The notes below the pieces were generated by a model. The model was not told where the DNA came from and searched no databases. It saw nothing but the letters and a program-made list of their open reading frames with translations. Positions 10,063 to 18,804 of a stretch of 64,000 bases of DNA are shown here, piece by piece; position 1 is the first letter of the stretch, and each line of letters starts with the position of its first letter. The stretch comes from Pseudomonadaceae bacterium SI-3 (lineage in GTDB: Bacteria; Pseudomonadota; Gammaproteobacteria; Pseudomonadales; Pseudomonadaceae). Location of the stretch: the NCBI GenBank assembly GCA_004010935.1, contig CP026511.1, positions 2,728,001 through 2,792,000 of the forward strand, given 5' to 3'. The position numbers and the translations under genes were made by a program.

Positions 10063-11142
10063 TTACTCAGTGGTGCTGAGCACGCCGCGCTTAATCTGAT
10101 CACGCTCGATGGATTCGAACAGCGCCTTGAAGTTGCCCTCGCCGAAGCCGCTATCACCTTTGCGCTGAATGAACTCGAAGAACACCGGACCCAGCACGGT
10201 GCCGGAGAAGATTTGCAGCAGCAGGCGCTGCTCGCCGTCCTCAACTGCACCGTCCAGCAGAATGCCGCGGGATTTCAGCTCTTCTACCGGCTCGCCGTGG
10301 TTGGGCAGCCGCCCCTCAAGCATCTCGTAGTAGGTTTCCGGCGGCGCAGTCATGAAGACGGTGCCGCTGGCCTTCAGCTTGTCCCAGGTCTCGATCAGGT
10401 TGTCGGTGAGGAAGGCGACGTGCTGGATACCCTCACCGTTGAACTGCATGAGGAATTCCTCGATCTGCCCAGCGCCCTTCGACGACTCCTCGTTGAGGGG
10501 GATGCGGATCATGCCGTCCGGCGCGGTCATGGCCTTGGATGTCAGGCCGGTGTACTCACCCTTGATGTCGAAGTAACGGATCTCACGGAAGTTGAACAGC
10601 TTCTCGTAGAAGTCCGCCCAGTAAGCCATGCGACCGCGGTAAACGTTGTGGGTCAGATGGTCGATGAGCTTCAGGCCAGCGCCGACCGGATGACGCTCGA
10701 CGCCCTCCAGGAACACGAAATCGATGTCATAAATCGAGCTGCCCTCACCGAAACGGTCGATCAGATACAACGGCGCTCCGCCGATACCCTTGATTGCCGG
10801 CAGGCGCAGCTCCATCGGACCGGTGGGCAGCTCGATAGCCTGAGCACCCAGCTCCAGCGCGCGGGTATAGGCCTTCTGCGCATCCTTTACACGGAACGCC
10901 ATGCCACATACTGAAGGCCCATGCTCAGCCGCGAAATAAGCTGGCAGGCCTTTCGCCTCGCGATTGACGATGGCGTTGATCTCACCCTGACGGTACAGCG
11001 CCACATCTTTGGATCGGTGGTTGGCGACATGGGTAAAGCCCATGCTTTCCAGTACCGGCTCGATGACGTTCGGGGTGGGCGAGGCAAATTCGATGAACTC
11101 GAAGCCCATAAGGCCCATGGGATTTTCAAACAGGTCGGCCAT
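10063..11142 (-). CDS. hpd: 4-hydroxyphenylpyruvate dioxygenase
   Basis: This is a 359-residue two-domain vicinal-oxygen-chelate enzyme, the usual length of the Pseudomonas enzyme. It converts 4-hydroxyphenylpyruvate to homogentisate in tyrosine catabolism, using Fe(II) in the cytoplasm. The metal ligands fall in [14 protein letters not shown] (His), [12 protein letters not shown] (His) and [10 protein letters not shown] (Glu), in that order. The ATG at 11142 is chosen over the upstream frame extension because AAGGAG lies 7 bases before it and [16 protein letters not shown] is the family N-terminus. It is monocistronic here: no hmg or fah genes are adjacent. The palindrome TAACG-GTA-CGTTA at 11159-11171 lies just upstream of the ribosome binding site. 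Confidence 0.95.
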   Translation of the reverse strand: MADLFENPMGLMGFEFIEFASPTPNVIEPVLESMGFTHVANHRSKDVALYRQGEINAIVNREAKGLPAYFAAEHGPSVCGMAFRVKDAQKAYTRALELGAQAIELPTGPMELRLPAIKGIGGAPLYLIDRFGEGSSIYDIDFVFLEGVERHPVGAGLKLIDHLTHNVYRGRMAYWADFYEKLFNFREIRYFDIKGEYTGLTSKAMTAPDGMIRIPLNEESSKGAGQIEEFLMQFNGEGIQHVAFLTDNLIETWDKLKASGTVFMTAPPETYYEMLEGRLPNHGEPVEELKSRGILLDGAVEDGEQRLLLQIFSGTVLGPVFFEFIQRKGDSGFGEGNFKALFESIERDQIKRGVLSTTE

Positions 11143-11781
11143 GATTGGCTCCTTGGAATAACGGTACGTTAGCGAAATTGACGTTATGCGAAGGTCAACT
11201 CGGCGGCGCACAGGAAATCCCACGGACGCTGCGACCCAGATGGTCGCCCAGGGTCAATCGAAAGCCCAAGATCTTCATTTCAGCAGCTCATCCGAACGTC
11301 AGACGCGGCCATCGGCCTGCCTTCCTGGCTGCGCTTTAGCCTGCTGGACAGACTAGCTCCGCCAGCGCGCAACGGCTTCACCGGACCGGCCAAGCTCAAC
11401 GACCTGGCGGCCCCCTGGACGGTCCGAAGTCGAGCGGACGCGGTGAACTGGAAAAAAGCGGATGAACCCATATTCGCTGCCATGGCTGCACAGAAGGCGC
11501 GCCGTTTCTACGCGGCGCTCTATTATTTTTTTGCGTAATCGAATTACGTTTAGCGAAATCTGCGGGACGCATGTCCAACTGTCAAGCCCATGTCGCGTGC
11601 CGCTTATCTCCCGCCTCGAACGAATACCGCTGCGACGCTGCCGAATCTATGGCTAACGAAACGAGGCAAACAGGCTCTGCTGTGGCCAGAACATCGCGTT
11701 TATCCGACGAGCATCACCTGTCCCGCCCGCTACGCCCTCAAGCGGGCGTCATATTCAACGGCTGAACAAAAAGGAACGACC
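11143..11781. other. Intergenic region with palindromes and a possible coding remnant
   Basis: This is 639 bases without an intact gene between hpd and the small membrane protein. It holds a 13-base palindrome (TAACG-GTA-CGTTA, 11159-11171) close to the hpd start and a 15-base palindrome (CGTAAT-CGA-ATTACG, 11534-11548). Between 11221 and 11538 a plus-strand frame stays open without a usable start and shows coding-like codon use (see the pseudogene entry). Confidence 0.5.
11281..11538 (+). pseudogene. Possible remnant of a coding region (start missing)
   Basis: One plus-strand frame is open through this stretch and ends at TAA 11536-11538. Its translation includes LPSWLRFSLLDRLAPPARNG and later NWKKADEPIFAAMAAQKARR. 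Third codon positions are mostly G or C, as in neighbouring genes. There is no ATG, GTG or TTG at a useful position upstream, and I do not recognise the family. It may be a decayed C-terminal fragment or simply chance in GC-rich DNA. Confidence 0.2.
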
Positions 11782-12147
11782 ATGAATCGACTTTTCGACA
11801 AGAGCGCCCCGCAAAACGTGCACGGCTGGGAACGCAGCGCCTCCGTTGCGGGCGGGCTGGTTATGCTGGGCAGAGGATTGCGTCGCGGCGGACTGAGCGG
11901 CCTGTTGCAGCTGGCGATAGGTGGCATGGCCTTAGCGCGCGGCATCAGTGGGCGTTGCGAGGCCAAACGTATCCTGACCGCTAGCGAGCCGCAGCCACGC
12001 CAGGTAACCGCCGACAAGCAGCGCTACAGTCACATGCCATTGGACTCTGAAGTACACAGCCCAGACTTCGCCGAGCCGGATGTGAACTTACCTGATGCCA
12101 CGCCAATGGGGCATGAAACGCATCCGGGGGAGCGCCGTGGCACGTAG
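11782..12147 (+). CDS. Small inner-membrane protein, YgaP/DUF2892-like
   Basis: This 121-residue protein starts at an ATG with AAGGA 9 bases upstream. Residues 12-50 contain a Gly-rich hydrophobic hairpin (SVAGGLVMLGRGLRRGGLSG, then LLQLAIGGMALARGISG) like the DUF2892/YgaP transmembrane unit. The C-terminal half is polar and rich in Pro, Glu and Asp, so it probably sits in the cytoplasm. Proteins of this type are often stress-associated in Pseudomonas; the function is unknown. It is monocistronic. The palindrome at 11534-11548 lies about 235 bases upstream and could be an operator. Confidence 0.7.
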   Translation: MNRLFDKSAPQNVHGWERSASVAGGLVMLGRGLRRGGLSGLLQLAIGGMALARGISGRCEAKRILTASEPQPRQVTADKQRYSHMPLDSEVHSPDFAEPDVNLPDATPMGHETHPGERRGT

Positions 12148-12358
12148 TGAGATGCTGCGACGGCCGAACGCCCTCCAATCAACTGTGCTGCTCCAGTGCA
12201 ACTAGGCGGTGGGGCCGTGCCGGCATAAAAAGCGGCACTGATGGCCCTTTAGCCAGGGCTGATTAGAGTCCCGCCGAACGGCAGTTGTCGACTTTATGAC
12301 GCCGTGGTATCTATGCGCCGTATTTTTGTCACATCTCGTGACATTTTGGGAGACGGTC

Positions 12359-12574
12359 GTGGATATCATCAAGGCAGATAGCGGAAACCCGGATCGGTGG
12401 GGAGTCGTTTATTCCTACGGTAGCGTGTTAGCGGTTTTTGACAACGAGCTGGATGCTCAAACAGAAGCCAGCGGCTTCGGCGGCGCCGTGGTGCGCCTTG
12501 CCTGCAGCCTCTGGAACACTCTAAATATGACCGCTGAAGGCAGCATGATCGGGGACCAATCTCAGCTCGCGTGA
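12359..12574 (+). CDS. Small hypothetical protein (GTG start)
   Basis: This 71-residue frame begins at a GTG with GGGAGA 6 bases upstream; an in-frame ATG at 12296 has no ribosome binding site. The N-terminal part reads DIIKADSGNPDRWGVVYSYG followed by SVLAVFDNELDAQTEASGFG. Its regular composition suggests a real cytoplasmic protein rather than a shadow frame. No domain is recognised. It is convergent with the small minus-strand gene at 12592. Confidence 0.5.
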   Translation: MDIIKADSGNPDRWGVVYSYGSVLAVFDNELDAQTEASGFGGAVVRLACSLWNTLNMTAEGSMIGDQSQLA

Positions 12575-12591
12575 GCTGGCAAGTCGGTCGA

Positions 12592-12786
12592 TCATGCCAG
12601 CAGGGTGAAGGCAGTGCCGTCACCCGCTGAATCTTCTTCAGTCAACTGCATGGGCGCTGCGATTGGCAGAGTCTCTTGCACAGTGCGAGATTCGTGGTGA
12701 TACGGGACGAGGCCAATCCCGGTCCGCTGAAACTCCACGAAACCGTATCCGTCGGCCCAGACCTCCGCCTCGTCCTGGGCTCTCAC
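12592..12786 (-). CDS. Small hypothetical protein coupled to the SAF-domain oxidoreductase
   Basis: This 64-residue frame starts at a GTG that overlaps the TGA stop of the upstream oxidoreductase gene (GTGA), an arrangement typical of translational coupling. The sequence is acidic (AQDEAEVWADGYGFVEFQ at the start, LTEEDSAGDG near the end) with no Cys and no signal peptide. I recognise no domain. The overlap and the lack of any competing gene argue that it is translated, but codon use alone is not decisive over so short a length. Confidence 0.4.
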   Translation of the reverse strand: MRAQDEAEVWADGYGFVEFQRTGIGLVPYHHESRTVQETLPIAAPMQLTEEDSAGDGTAFTLLA

Positions 12787-13991
12787 TGCAGTGCCTGGTG
12801 CAACAGCGCTGGCTGAGCGTCTGTTTCGATCCGCTGCAGCACTTTTTGTTGTTGCTGGAAGATGATGTCCAGCACGCGGCTGGGCTGAACTTCGATGTCG
12901 TCGAACGTGATCAGCTGCCCCGGCTCGACAGCTCTCTTGAGAACCATGTTGCGCAGCAGCCCGATCGGCACGTGATCGAGCTCGTCGGCAAGTTTGACCG
13001 CTTCGCCGCGAACGTCGAACCCACCTATCCCGCGGCCGATCATCTCTCCCGCCTTCATCTCACGTTTGGCGATTGCTGCGACACCCAAGGTGGGTGAAAC
13101 AGAGTTGTTCAGCAGCACCCCGCCACCGGCAAGCACCCGCCGTACGGTCTTGCCGACTTCGAGCGAGCAGAGGTGAAAGGGTCGTGTCAGCACGTAATAC
13201 GGCCCAGGCCCGAGCTTGAAGTATTCGATTGCTGGCGCCTGCATTTCATCGTGCCGGCACACTAGAAACACGCCGCCCGCCGAATAGCCATTGGGCAATA
13301 CGTAGTCGACAATTGGCTGTCCGACGCCGTCTGCGATCAGCCCTAGAACGTTGCCGCTGACGTTGAGATCGGTCGACGCCAGCCCTTCCAGACCGCGCCT
13401 GGTGATAGTCGCACCAAACCCGTTACCTACCACGACCTGCTCGATCTGCACCTTGGTGCCATCGGTGAAGGATGTGGTCTGCTCAATGCTGATGCCCTGG
13501 CGCTTGGACCAGTAAGCCATGTCTTCAGGACTGGGGTTGTGGTTCAGGTAGCCCTTCATGTTGCCGTAGACCAGCGGCTGAAAGCCCATCTGCAAGGCTT
13601 CTTCGCGCAAAGCGGCGAGCGATCCTGGCTGGTCCCCTTCGGCTTCGGTCAGGAATCCCTTGCCGGACAGGTAAGACCCGGTCGTGACCTGTAGCTCGGC
13701 GTTGATGGTAACCACCGGCACCCCGGCTTCGAAGGCGCGCTCGATCACTTCGGTACCGAAAAAGACGTCACCTGTGCACTCGACGATCACATCCGAGTTA
13801 GCAATGAGATCGTCAATGGAGTTGGTCAGCGCGTCGGCCAGCGGAAAGCTACTCAGCGTGGCGACGCTTCTACGGGTCAAGACCCGGCTGATTCTAAGAT
13901 CCTTGTAGTGCTGCATGATCAGACGAACGAAACAGTGCGAGATCATCCCTGTACCCGAAACACCTACTCTCTTGATCATTGCATCTGTCAT
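12783..13991 (-). CDS. NAD(P)-dependent oxidoreductase with C-terminal SAF domain
   Basis: This 402-residue protein has an N-terminal Rossmann fold (RVGVSGTGMISHCFVRL) and the segment IVECTGDVFFGTEVIERAF, as in homoserine-dehydrogenase-like enzymes. The central substrate domain has YGNMKGYLNHNPSPEDMAYW. The C-terminal SAF-type domain covers about the last 75 residues (KREMKAGEMIGRGIGGFDVR). This matches the COG4091-type predicted dehydrogenases, whose substrates are mostly unknown; members occur in sugar-acid and cell-surface sugar pathways. The ATG at 13991 has AAGGGA about 8 bases upstream. Directly upstream on the same strand is the glycosyltransferase-RmlD fusion, and downstream is a GTG-coupled small gene. 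The three probably form one operon for a surface glycan precursor (inference). Confidence 0.8.
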   Translation of the reverse strand: MTDAMIKRVGVSGTGMISHCFVRLIMQHYKDLRISRVLTRRSVATLSSFPLADALTNSIDDLIANSDVIVECTGDVFFGTEVIERAFEAGVPVVTINAELQVTTGSYLSGKGFLTEAEGDQPGSLAALREEALQMGFQPLVYGNMKGYLNHNPSPEDMAYWSKRQGISIEQTTSFTDGTKVQIEQVVVGNGFGATITRRGLEGLASTDLNVSGNVLGLIADGVGQPIVDYVLPNGYSAGGVFLVCRHDEMQAPAIEYFKLGPGPYYVLTRPFHLCSLEVGKTVRRVLAGGGVLLNNSVSPTLGVAAIAKREMKAGEMIGRGIGGFDVRGEAVKLADELDHVPIGLLRNMVLKRAVEPGQLITFDDIEVQPSRVLDIIFQQQQKVLQRIETDAQPALLHQALQ

Positions 13992-14065
13992 GGTGAAATC
14001 CCTTCGGAAAAGTCCTGAGCCTCGGACCGTAATATTTAGAAAAAGTTTTTGATTTGTCCGAGTGT

Positions 14066-16129
14066 TTATTCGCCTGTAGCGGACCGCCTGGACGCCGACA
14101 GCTGCGCGGGCTGCTCTTGGATACAAAACGGATACGCCTTGAACGGAACGCGGCTGGGCGAAGGCCCGAACGGCACGACCGGCATATCGCTGATTCGCCG
14201 AATCACATGCCGCAATTCATCTCGCCAGTGCTTGGGCCGGATACCAAATGCCTCCTCGATGAGCGAACAATCGAGCACGGACCAGGCTGGCCGCAACGCA
14301 GCCCGAGGCAGGCTCGAGCTAGGCACCGACTGCACACGGGGGGCCGTATCGATCAACCCCGCCGATTCGGCTTCCTGGAACACCTGAGTGGCGAACTCGG
14401 CCCAGCTGCACGGAGACGCGCCGCTATAGTGATACAGGCCCCACTGGAGATCGCCGTCACGGCAATAGCGCAAAGCCAGTTCGATCAGTACGCGTGCAAC
14501 GCTGCGGGCTCGGGTCGGGCAACCGATCTGATCGCTGACGACGGAGATCTCCTCCGTCTTGTTGCCCAGATTGAGCATCGTTTTGACGAAGTTGTTTCCG
14601 CGTTCACCGTAGATCCAGCTGGTCCGCAGAATGAGGTAGCGGTCAAGCGTCTGGCTGATGACCTGTTCGCCCGCGAGACGTGTGGAGCCGTACACGCTGT
14701 TCGGCATCGCCTGGTCGGTTTCACGGTAGGGCTTGTCAGCGTCACCGGAAAATACGTATTCACTCGACAGATGGAACAAGGGAATACCGAACTGTCGGGC
14801 GGCTGCAGCCAGGTTGGCAGCGCCGTCGCGGTTGACCGCCTGAGCCTGTGCCACTTCCGCTTCGGCGTGATCCAGGTTGGTGTACGCCGCTGCGTTGATG
14901 ATAAGGGCAGGCTTATAACGCTCGATGGCCTCGCGAATGTGCTCCGCGCGGGTAATGTCCAATGCCTGGCGAGACAAGCCGATGGCATCCAGCCCGAAGC
15001 TGGCAGCCTGATTGGTCAGACAATAGCCGACCTGCCCTTCCGCGCCACAGACGAGAACCCGCATGTTGGTGTGCCCCGTACGGATAGGCGTATCGGCCAA
15101 CGCATCGGTGCGGGTAACCGCTACTGGGGCGGTATCTGGCGGCTGTTGGATGGTCTGCTCAGCTGCCTCGCCTGACCGCTTTGGGATTAGCTCACGCACG
15201 CTCACACCCAGCGCCTCAACCGGGGCGTCAGCGGCCTCAGGAACCGGTGCGAAGCTGAAGCTCTCCATCAGCCCGGTAAGGATGATGCGTGCCTTGGCAA
15301 ACTGACCTCGCACCAGCATCGCAGCAACCAGGCCTAACCGTGATGTGAACAGGCCTAGCACCCGTCGCTTACGGAAATACCGGCGCGCCACGAACAGCTC
15401 GTTGCGTACCAGGTGCCGATGCAGCGCAATCCGACTGGGGTCGGGCTCGCGCAGAATGTCGATGGCACCGCTGACACGCCGCAGGTGCAGGACCTTGCTA
15501 GCAACCACGAGGTAACCCGGCGTGTCCTGGCTGATACGCAAAGTAAACTCAGTGTCGTCTCCCCACATGAACATCGGGGCCAACGGCACGCCGTGCCGGG
15601 CCAATGTTTCTCGCGGTACCAGGATCGATACATAGGTGGCTGGTCGCACCGGCACTACACCGAGGTGCAGCAACGCGGGCCAGTTTTCGTAATCAATGGC
15701 GTTGGTACGCTCATCGATTCGCGGCACGTTGGTGAGCAAACCCGCCTCGGTAAACGCCCTCGACAGCAAGAAGGAGCGTGGCTGTTTGTGCTCAGCGAGT
15801 CGCTGATCAGCCTCGAGCAGTTTTTCCAAGGCATCCGGTTCAGGGATGACATCGTCATCCATCATCCAGACAAAATCAGCGCCCTGCTGATAGGCCATAC
15901 GAAACCCGGCACTGAAACCACCCGAGGCGCCGGTATTGCGGGACAGCACGTACACCTTGAGATTGGCAACTTCTGAGTCGAGCAACACCTCTTCGGTCCC
16001 ATCGTTGCTGGCGTTGTCGACCACGATGATGGCGTCACACGGACGGCTCTGAGCACTGATCCCTTCCAGACAGCGCTTGAGCAAATCCTTGCGTTTGTAC
16101 GACAGCACGACAGCGTATATCTGATCCAT
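14066..16129 (-). CDS. Fusion of a family 2 glycosyltransferase and an RmlD-like sugar reductase
   Basis: This is a single frame of about 687 residues. Residues 1-300 form a GT2 glycosyltransferase: AVVLSYKRKDLLKRCL at the start, VDNASNDGT, and the metal-binding MMDDDVIPEPD. A Pro/Thr-rich linker of about 50 residues follows. Residues 355-650 form an RmlD/dTDP-4-dehydrorhamnose reductase domain: VLVCGAEGQVG (nucleotide binding), INAAAYTNLDHAE and LSSEYVFSG. The short-chain reductase catalytic motif reads YGSTR where YxxxK is expected, so the lysine is replaced by arginine. The start is uncertain (ATG 16129 or 16144; neither has a good ribosome site). It probably makes and transfers a deoxysugar. 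It is followed by the SAF oxidoreductase. Confidence 0.85.
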   Translation of the reverse strand: MDQIYAVVLSYKRKDLLKRCLEGISAQSRPCDAIIVVDNASNDGTEEVLLDSEVANLKVYVLSRNTGASGGFSAGFRMAYQQGADFVWMMDDDVIPEPDALEKLLEADQRLAEHKQPRSFLLSRAFTEAGLLTNVPRIDERTNAIDYENWPALLHLGVVPVRPATYVSILVPRETLARHGVPLAPMFMWGDDTEFTLRISQDTPGYLVVASKVLHLRRVSGAIDILREPDPSRIALHRHLVRNELFVARRYFRKRRVLGLFTSRLGLVAAMLVRGQFAKARIILTGLMESFSFAPVPEAADAPVEALGVSVRELIPKRSGEAAEQTIQQPPDTAPVAVTRTDALADTPIRTGHTNMRVLVCGAEGQVGYCLTNQAASFGLDAIGLSRQALDITRAEHIREAIERYKPALIINAAAYTNLDHAEAEVAQAQAVNRDGAANLAAAARQFGIPLFHLSSEYVFSGDADKPYRETDQAMPNSVYGSTRLAGEQVISQTLDRYLILRTSWIYGERGNNFVKTMLNLGNKTEEISVVSDQIGCPTRARSVARVLIELALRYCRDGDLQWGLYHYSGASPCSWAEFATQVFQEAESAGLIDTAPRVQSVPSSSLPRAALRPAWSVLDCSLIEEAFGIRPKHWRDELRHVIRRISDMPVVPFGPSPSRVPFKAYPFCIQEQPAQLSASRRSATGE

Positions 16130-16144
16130 TAGAGCGCTCGGCAT

Positions 16145-16522
16145 CCGAATAAGGAGGTTGGGTCTAAACCCGACAGACGACCCGACTCTTTGGCGGTCGC
16201 GGGCGCTGCGGTGCGTGATGGGCTTGAGCCACTACGCTCAGCTCTGACCTAGGAAGATCAACGGGGTTCAGTGAATTGCAACCAAATATGGCGGACTAGA
16301 TCGCACCAACGCCGATCCTTGTGAGAAAGCCGAATGGCCGCTGACGCACCGGCTTCCTATCGCCTGGGGCATCAAGCTGAACTCAGGCCCAGGTTATTCG
16401 CAGCGTGTGGGGACGCTACCAGCAGCGGCCTGCCCGAGGATCTGATGGCAGCATCGAGCAATCCTCGAACTCAACGCGCCTGCCCTGTTCAGATGAATAA
16501 GCCACCAAAACGGAGAAGCAGA
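16145..16522. other. Intergenic region with a candidate sigma-22 promoter
   Basis: This is 378 bases between the divergent glycosyltransferase fusion and the exported protein gene. No gene is supported. A candidate AlgU-type promoter lies at 16467-16493. I see no repeat or terminator. Confidence 0.5.
16467..16493 (+). promoter_or_regulatory. Candidate AlgU/sigma-22 (RpoE-type) promoter
   Basis: GAACTC, a 16-base spacer and TCAGA resemble the Pseudomonas AlgU consensus (GAACTT, 16-17 bases, TCTGA), with one mismatch in each box. It lies about 30 bases upstream of the ATG at 16523, which encodes an exported envelope protein, a plausible target. Motif reading only. Confidence 0.35.
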
Positions 16523-16876
16523 ATGAAGAGACCTTTTATAGCGCTTATCAGCTTGGCGTTCGCTCTGCCTGCCCTCGCTCAGGAGCCTCTGGTCGTCAAA
16601 CGTTTGAACGGTATGAACCTGGAAGTGGAAGAACTGGGAGTACCGCAAGCGTCCTCGGACAAAGTCGATTTGCGCGGCGTCCCCGCCGTCAAGATTACCA
16701 ACCACAGCCAGGAAATTGCGTCGTGCCAGTTCCACGCCTTACCCGAGGAAACCGTGATGACCGCTGCGCCCGCAATGTCGATTAGCCCAAACGAGCAAGC
16801 CGTGGCCAGGGTGCCCGGCAAGTATTCGAGTGGTGGTCCGATTGCCTTGTTGGTGTGCCAGCCGGAGGGCGTATAG
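16523..16876 (+). CDS. Small exported protein, paralogue of the one at 58389
   Basis: This 117-residue protein has a clear Sec signal peptide (MKRPFIALISLAFALPALAQ). The mature part holds two Cys residues (ASCQFHALP and LLVCQPEGV), which could form a disulfide, and the core phrase VKITNHSQEIASCQF. The ATG has GGAG 7 bases upstream. The minus-strand gene at 58389 shares the layout (signal peptide, LVQVLITNHERFKVACQL, terminal LLTCIRDE), so the two are distant paralogues of an uncharacterised Pseudomonas periplasmic family. It is the first of four consecutive plus-strand genes for exported proteins. Confidence 0.75.
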   Translation: MKRPFIALISLAFALPALAQEPLVVKRLNGMNLEVEELGVPQASSDKVDLRGVPAVKITNHSQEIASCQFHALPEETVMTAAPAMSISPNEQAVARVPGKYSSGGPIALLVCQPEGV

Positions 16877-16955
16877 CTTCGGTTGGCAATGATCGGAATC
16901 AGGTACGGCAACCCCGACACGCCGCTTGGTCGGCACACTTCATCAGGAGACCGTC

Positions 16956-17276
16956 ATGAACAAATCCTTTTTTACGTCACTGGCAGTGACCACGTTGCTT
17001 GCCGCCGCCGCACAACCGGCCTTGGCCCAGTGGCCAGCCGGCACCCCGCGAGAAGACACCGGTTCGCGCCCAAGCCCTATGGGTGTTCCTACGCCCATGA
17101 AAAAGCTTGAAACCCACCGCAATGAGCGAGGACAGATCGTCACCGAGGACGGCCGGCTAGTTCAAGGCATGCCGGAGCGCGACAGCGTCCCGAACCGCAA
17201 CCTGCACAAGACCGAGCAGGAAACAGTGACAGAGGACGAATCGCACTACTCCGCGACGCCTGGCGAGCTGGAGTAG
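16956..17276 (+). CDS. Small exported hypothetical protein
   Basis: This 106-residue protein has a signal peptide (MNKSFFTSLAVTTLLAAAAQ, cleavage near ALAQ). The mature part is Pro/Glu/Thr-rich, hydrophilic and probably disordered (PREDTGSRPSPMGVPTPMKK, later KTEQETVTEDESHYS). There are no cysteines and no recognised domain. The ATG has AGGAGA 7 bases upstream. It lies 79 bases after the exported protein at 16523 and may share its transcript. Confidence 0.7.
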   Translation: MNKSFFTSLAVTTLLAAAAQPALAQWPAGTPREDTGSRPSPMGVPTPMKKLETHRNERGQIVTEDGRLVQGMPERDSVPNRNLHKTEQETVTEDESHYSATPGELE

Positions 17277-17487
17277 CCCAACGGCAAATGATGGGAAGCG
17301 TTTGCTTAGCCAGTGAGCCCCACGTGTCGACGATACTGAAACGGCGCTTGGGGCCTCTCACAGCCCACCACTAGAGCCAGACGCAGCGCCAGCGCCGCCC
17401 GACCTCATGTCGTTCGGCGATGGCTCGGCCAACTGGCCAATTCCGCTCAACAAACTTGGCTCAATGGCCGATTCAGGAAAGCATTCA

Positions 17488-18672
17488 ATGAGCCGCTCGA
17501 TGCTGGCTGGACGACTGATCACCGCTTTGTCGATCAGCCTTCTCTTGGCTGGCTGCGCCGGGACCGAACGTCTCGACACAGCAATGGCAACAATCAACCG
17601 GGACTACAGCCGCCTACAGGACGAAGCCTTGCTGCTCAACATCGTGCGCCGCAGCGTTTCGTTACCCGCCCACTTCACTACCGTGACGACCATCCGTGGC
17701 CGCAGCCGCCTTTCGGCTGGCGCCAACCTGACGCTGCCGTTCGGGGGCGACGCGCCATCAGACTTCAGCTTCAACCCCCACATGGCGATCGAACAAGGGC
17801 CAGGGTTCGACGTGTCGACCCAGGACAACCAGGAGTTTTACCGCGGCTATGTGGCGCCGATCAGCACCACCTCTCTTGCTTTCATGCTGCGCCAGGACTA
17901 CGCACCGGAGCTGATTCTGTCCCTGTTCCTTGAAAGCGTGCATTTCCAAGGTCCGAACGGAACGGAGCGCTTCTACAACAATCCGTCGAAGATCAGCGAT
18001 TTCAAACGATTCCAGCAAGTGGTGAGCCGCCTTGTCGACCAAGGCATCACCATGGAAAGCGCCTTTCTCGTCAGCCGCTACGGGCCAGAACTTGAACTCA
18101 AGCAAGCGCCCTCCATCGACCAGTTGATTTCCGCACGTAAAGAGAACCTGGCCGTCAGCACGCGAGGCAATAATCGCTACCAGCTCACCGAATCGGTTGA
18201 AAGCGCCCGGTTCTGCTTCGTCCGTCCTCAGGAGAACCTGTTCCAGCTTGCCCGGTGCAAACTGGAAAGCCGAAAGGAGTTCCAGCTGGGCGACCCGGAC
18301 TTCTTCGGCAGCGTCGGTGGCGGCCGTGTGTATTTCGAAGCCGAGGGCATCGGCAAGGTCGAGTTGCACACCCGCTCACTCGCCGAAGTGTTCGACTATC
18401 TGGGCGAGTGCGTGCGGGAGCAGGAAGCCAACGGCACCTTGCTAACCGTCAGAACCCACGCCGGGCAGCAGCCGATCATCCGCGTGGAGCAAGGAATGAC
18501 GATGAACGCGATGGTCCGCGCCGAATTTGCGGGCGACGAATACTGGATCCCCAAGGGGGCAGACGGCGGACAGTCCGGGGCCGTCCTTTCGATGGTTTCG
18601 CAATTGCTGGCACAGGCCCAATCGGTTGAGGACATGCCCATCAACAACACCATCAATCTGATTGGGCAGTAA
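17488..18672 (+). CDS. Putative lipoprotein of unknown function
   Basis: This 394-residue protein begins MSRSMLAGRLITALSISLLL and has a lipobox LLAGC, so it should be lipid-anchored. Residue +2 after Cys is Ala, which does not retain it in the inner membrane, so the outer membrane is likely. The body contains no domain I can name. Noticeable stretches are RDYSRLQDEALLLNIVRRS near the N-terminus, NLTLPFGGDAPSDFSFNPH and QLISARKENLAVSTRGNNR. The ATG at 17488 has AGGAAAG 6 bases upstream and is preferred to upstream in-frame ATGs at 17407 and 17464. It is in line with neighbouring exported-protein genes. Confidence 0.75.
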   Translation: MSRSMLAGRLITALSISLLLAGCAGTERLDTAMATINRDYSRLQDEALLLNIVRRSVSLPAHFTTVTTIRGRSRLSAGANLTLPFGGDAPSDFSFNPHMAIEQGPGFDVSTQDNQEFYRGYVAPISTTSLAFMLRQDYAPELILSLFLESVHFQGPNGTERFYNNPSKISDFKRFQQVVSRLVDQGITMESAFLVSRYGPELELKQAPSIDQLISARKENLAVSTRGNNRYQLTESVESARFCFVRPQENLFQLARCKLESRKEFQLGDPDFFGSVGGGRVYFEAEGIGKVELHTRSLAEVFDYLGECVREQEANGTLLTVRTHAGQQPIIRVEQGMTMNAMVRAEFAGDEYWIPKGADGGQSGAVLSMVSQLLAQAQSVEDMPINNTINLIGQ

Positions 18673-18804
18673 CCGTTGCGGCTGTATGACCTCATGTCGA
18701 TAACTGAATTTTTTTTAGAACTCTCAGAGCTGACGGGGTACGAAAACTATGTCAGCGCCATCCTCTGGTGATGACTACCCAGTAATTTGCAGAGGAGAAG
18801 CAGC

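Noticed and set aside
10048..10914. 288-codon plus-strand frame opposite hpd
   Set aside because: Antisense shadow of a certain gene; composition rich in His, Gln and Arg typical of such shadows.
14054..15175. 373-codon plus-strand frame opposite the RmlD domain
   Set aside because: The minus-strand frame has clear GT2 and RmlD motifs; the plus frame has none.
16151..16157. Strong AAGGAGG on the plus strand after the glycosyltransferase gene start
   Set aside because: No start codon at a suitable distance opens a plus-strand gene; probably chance.
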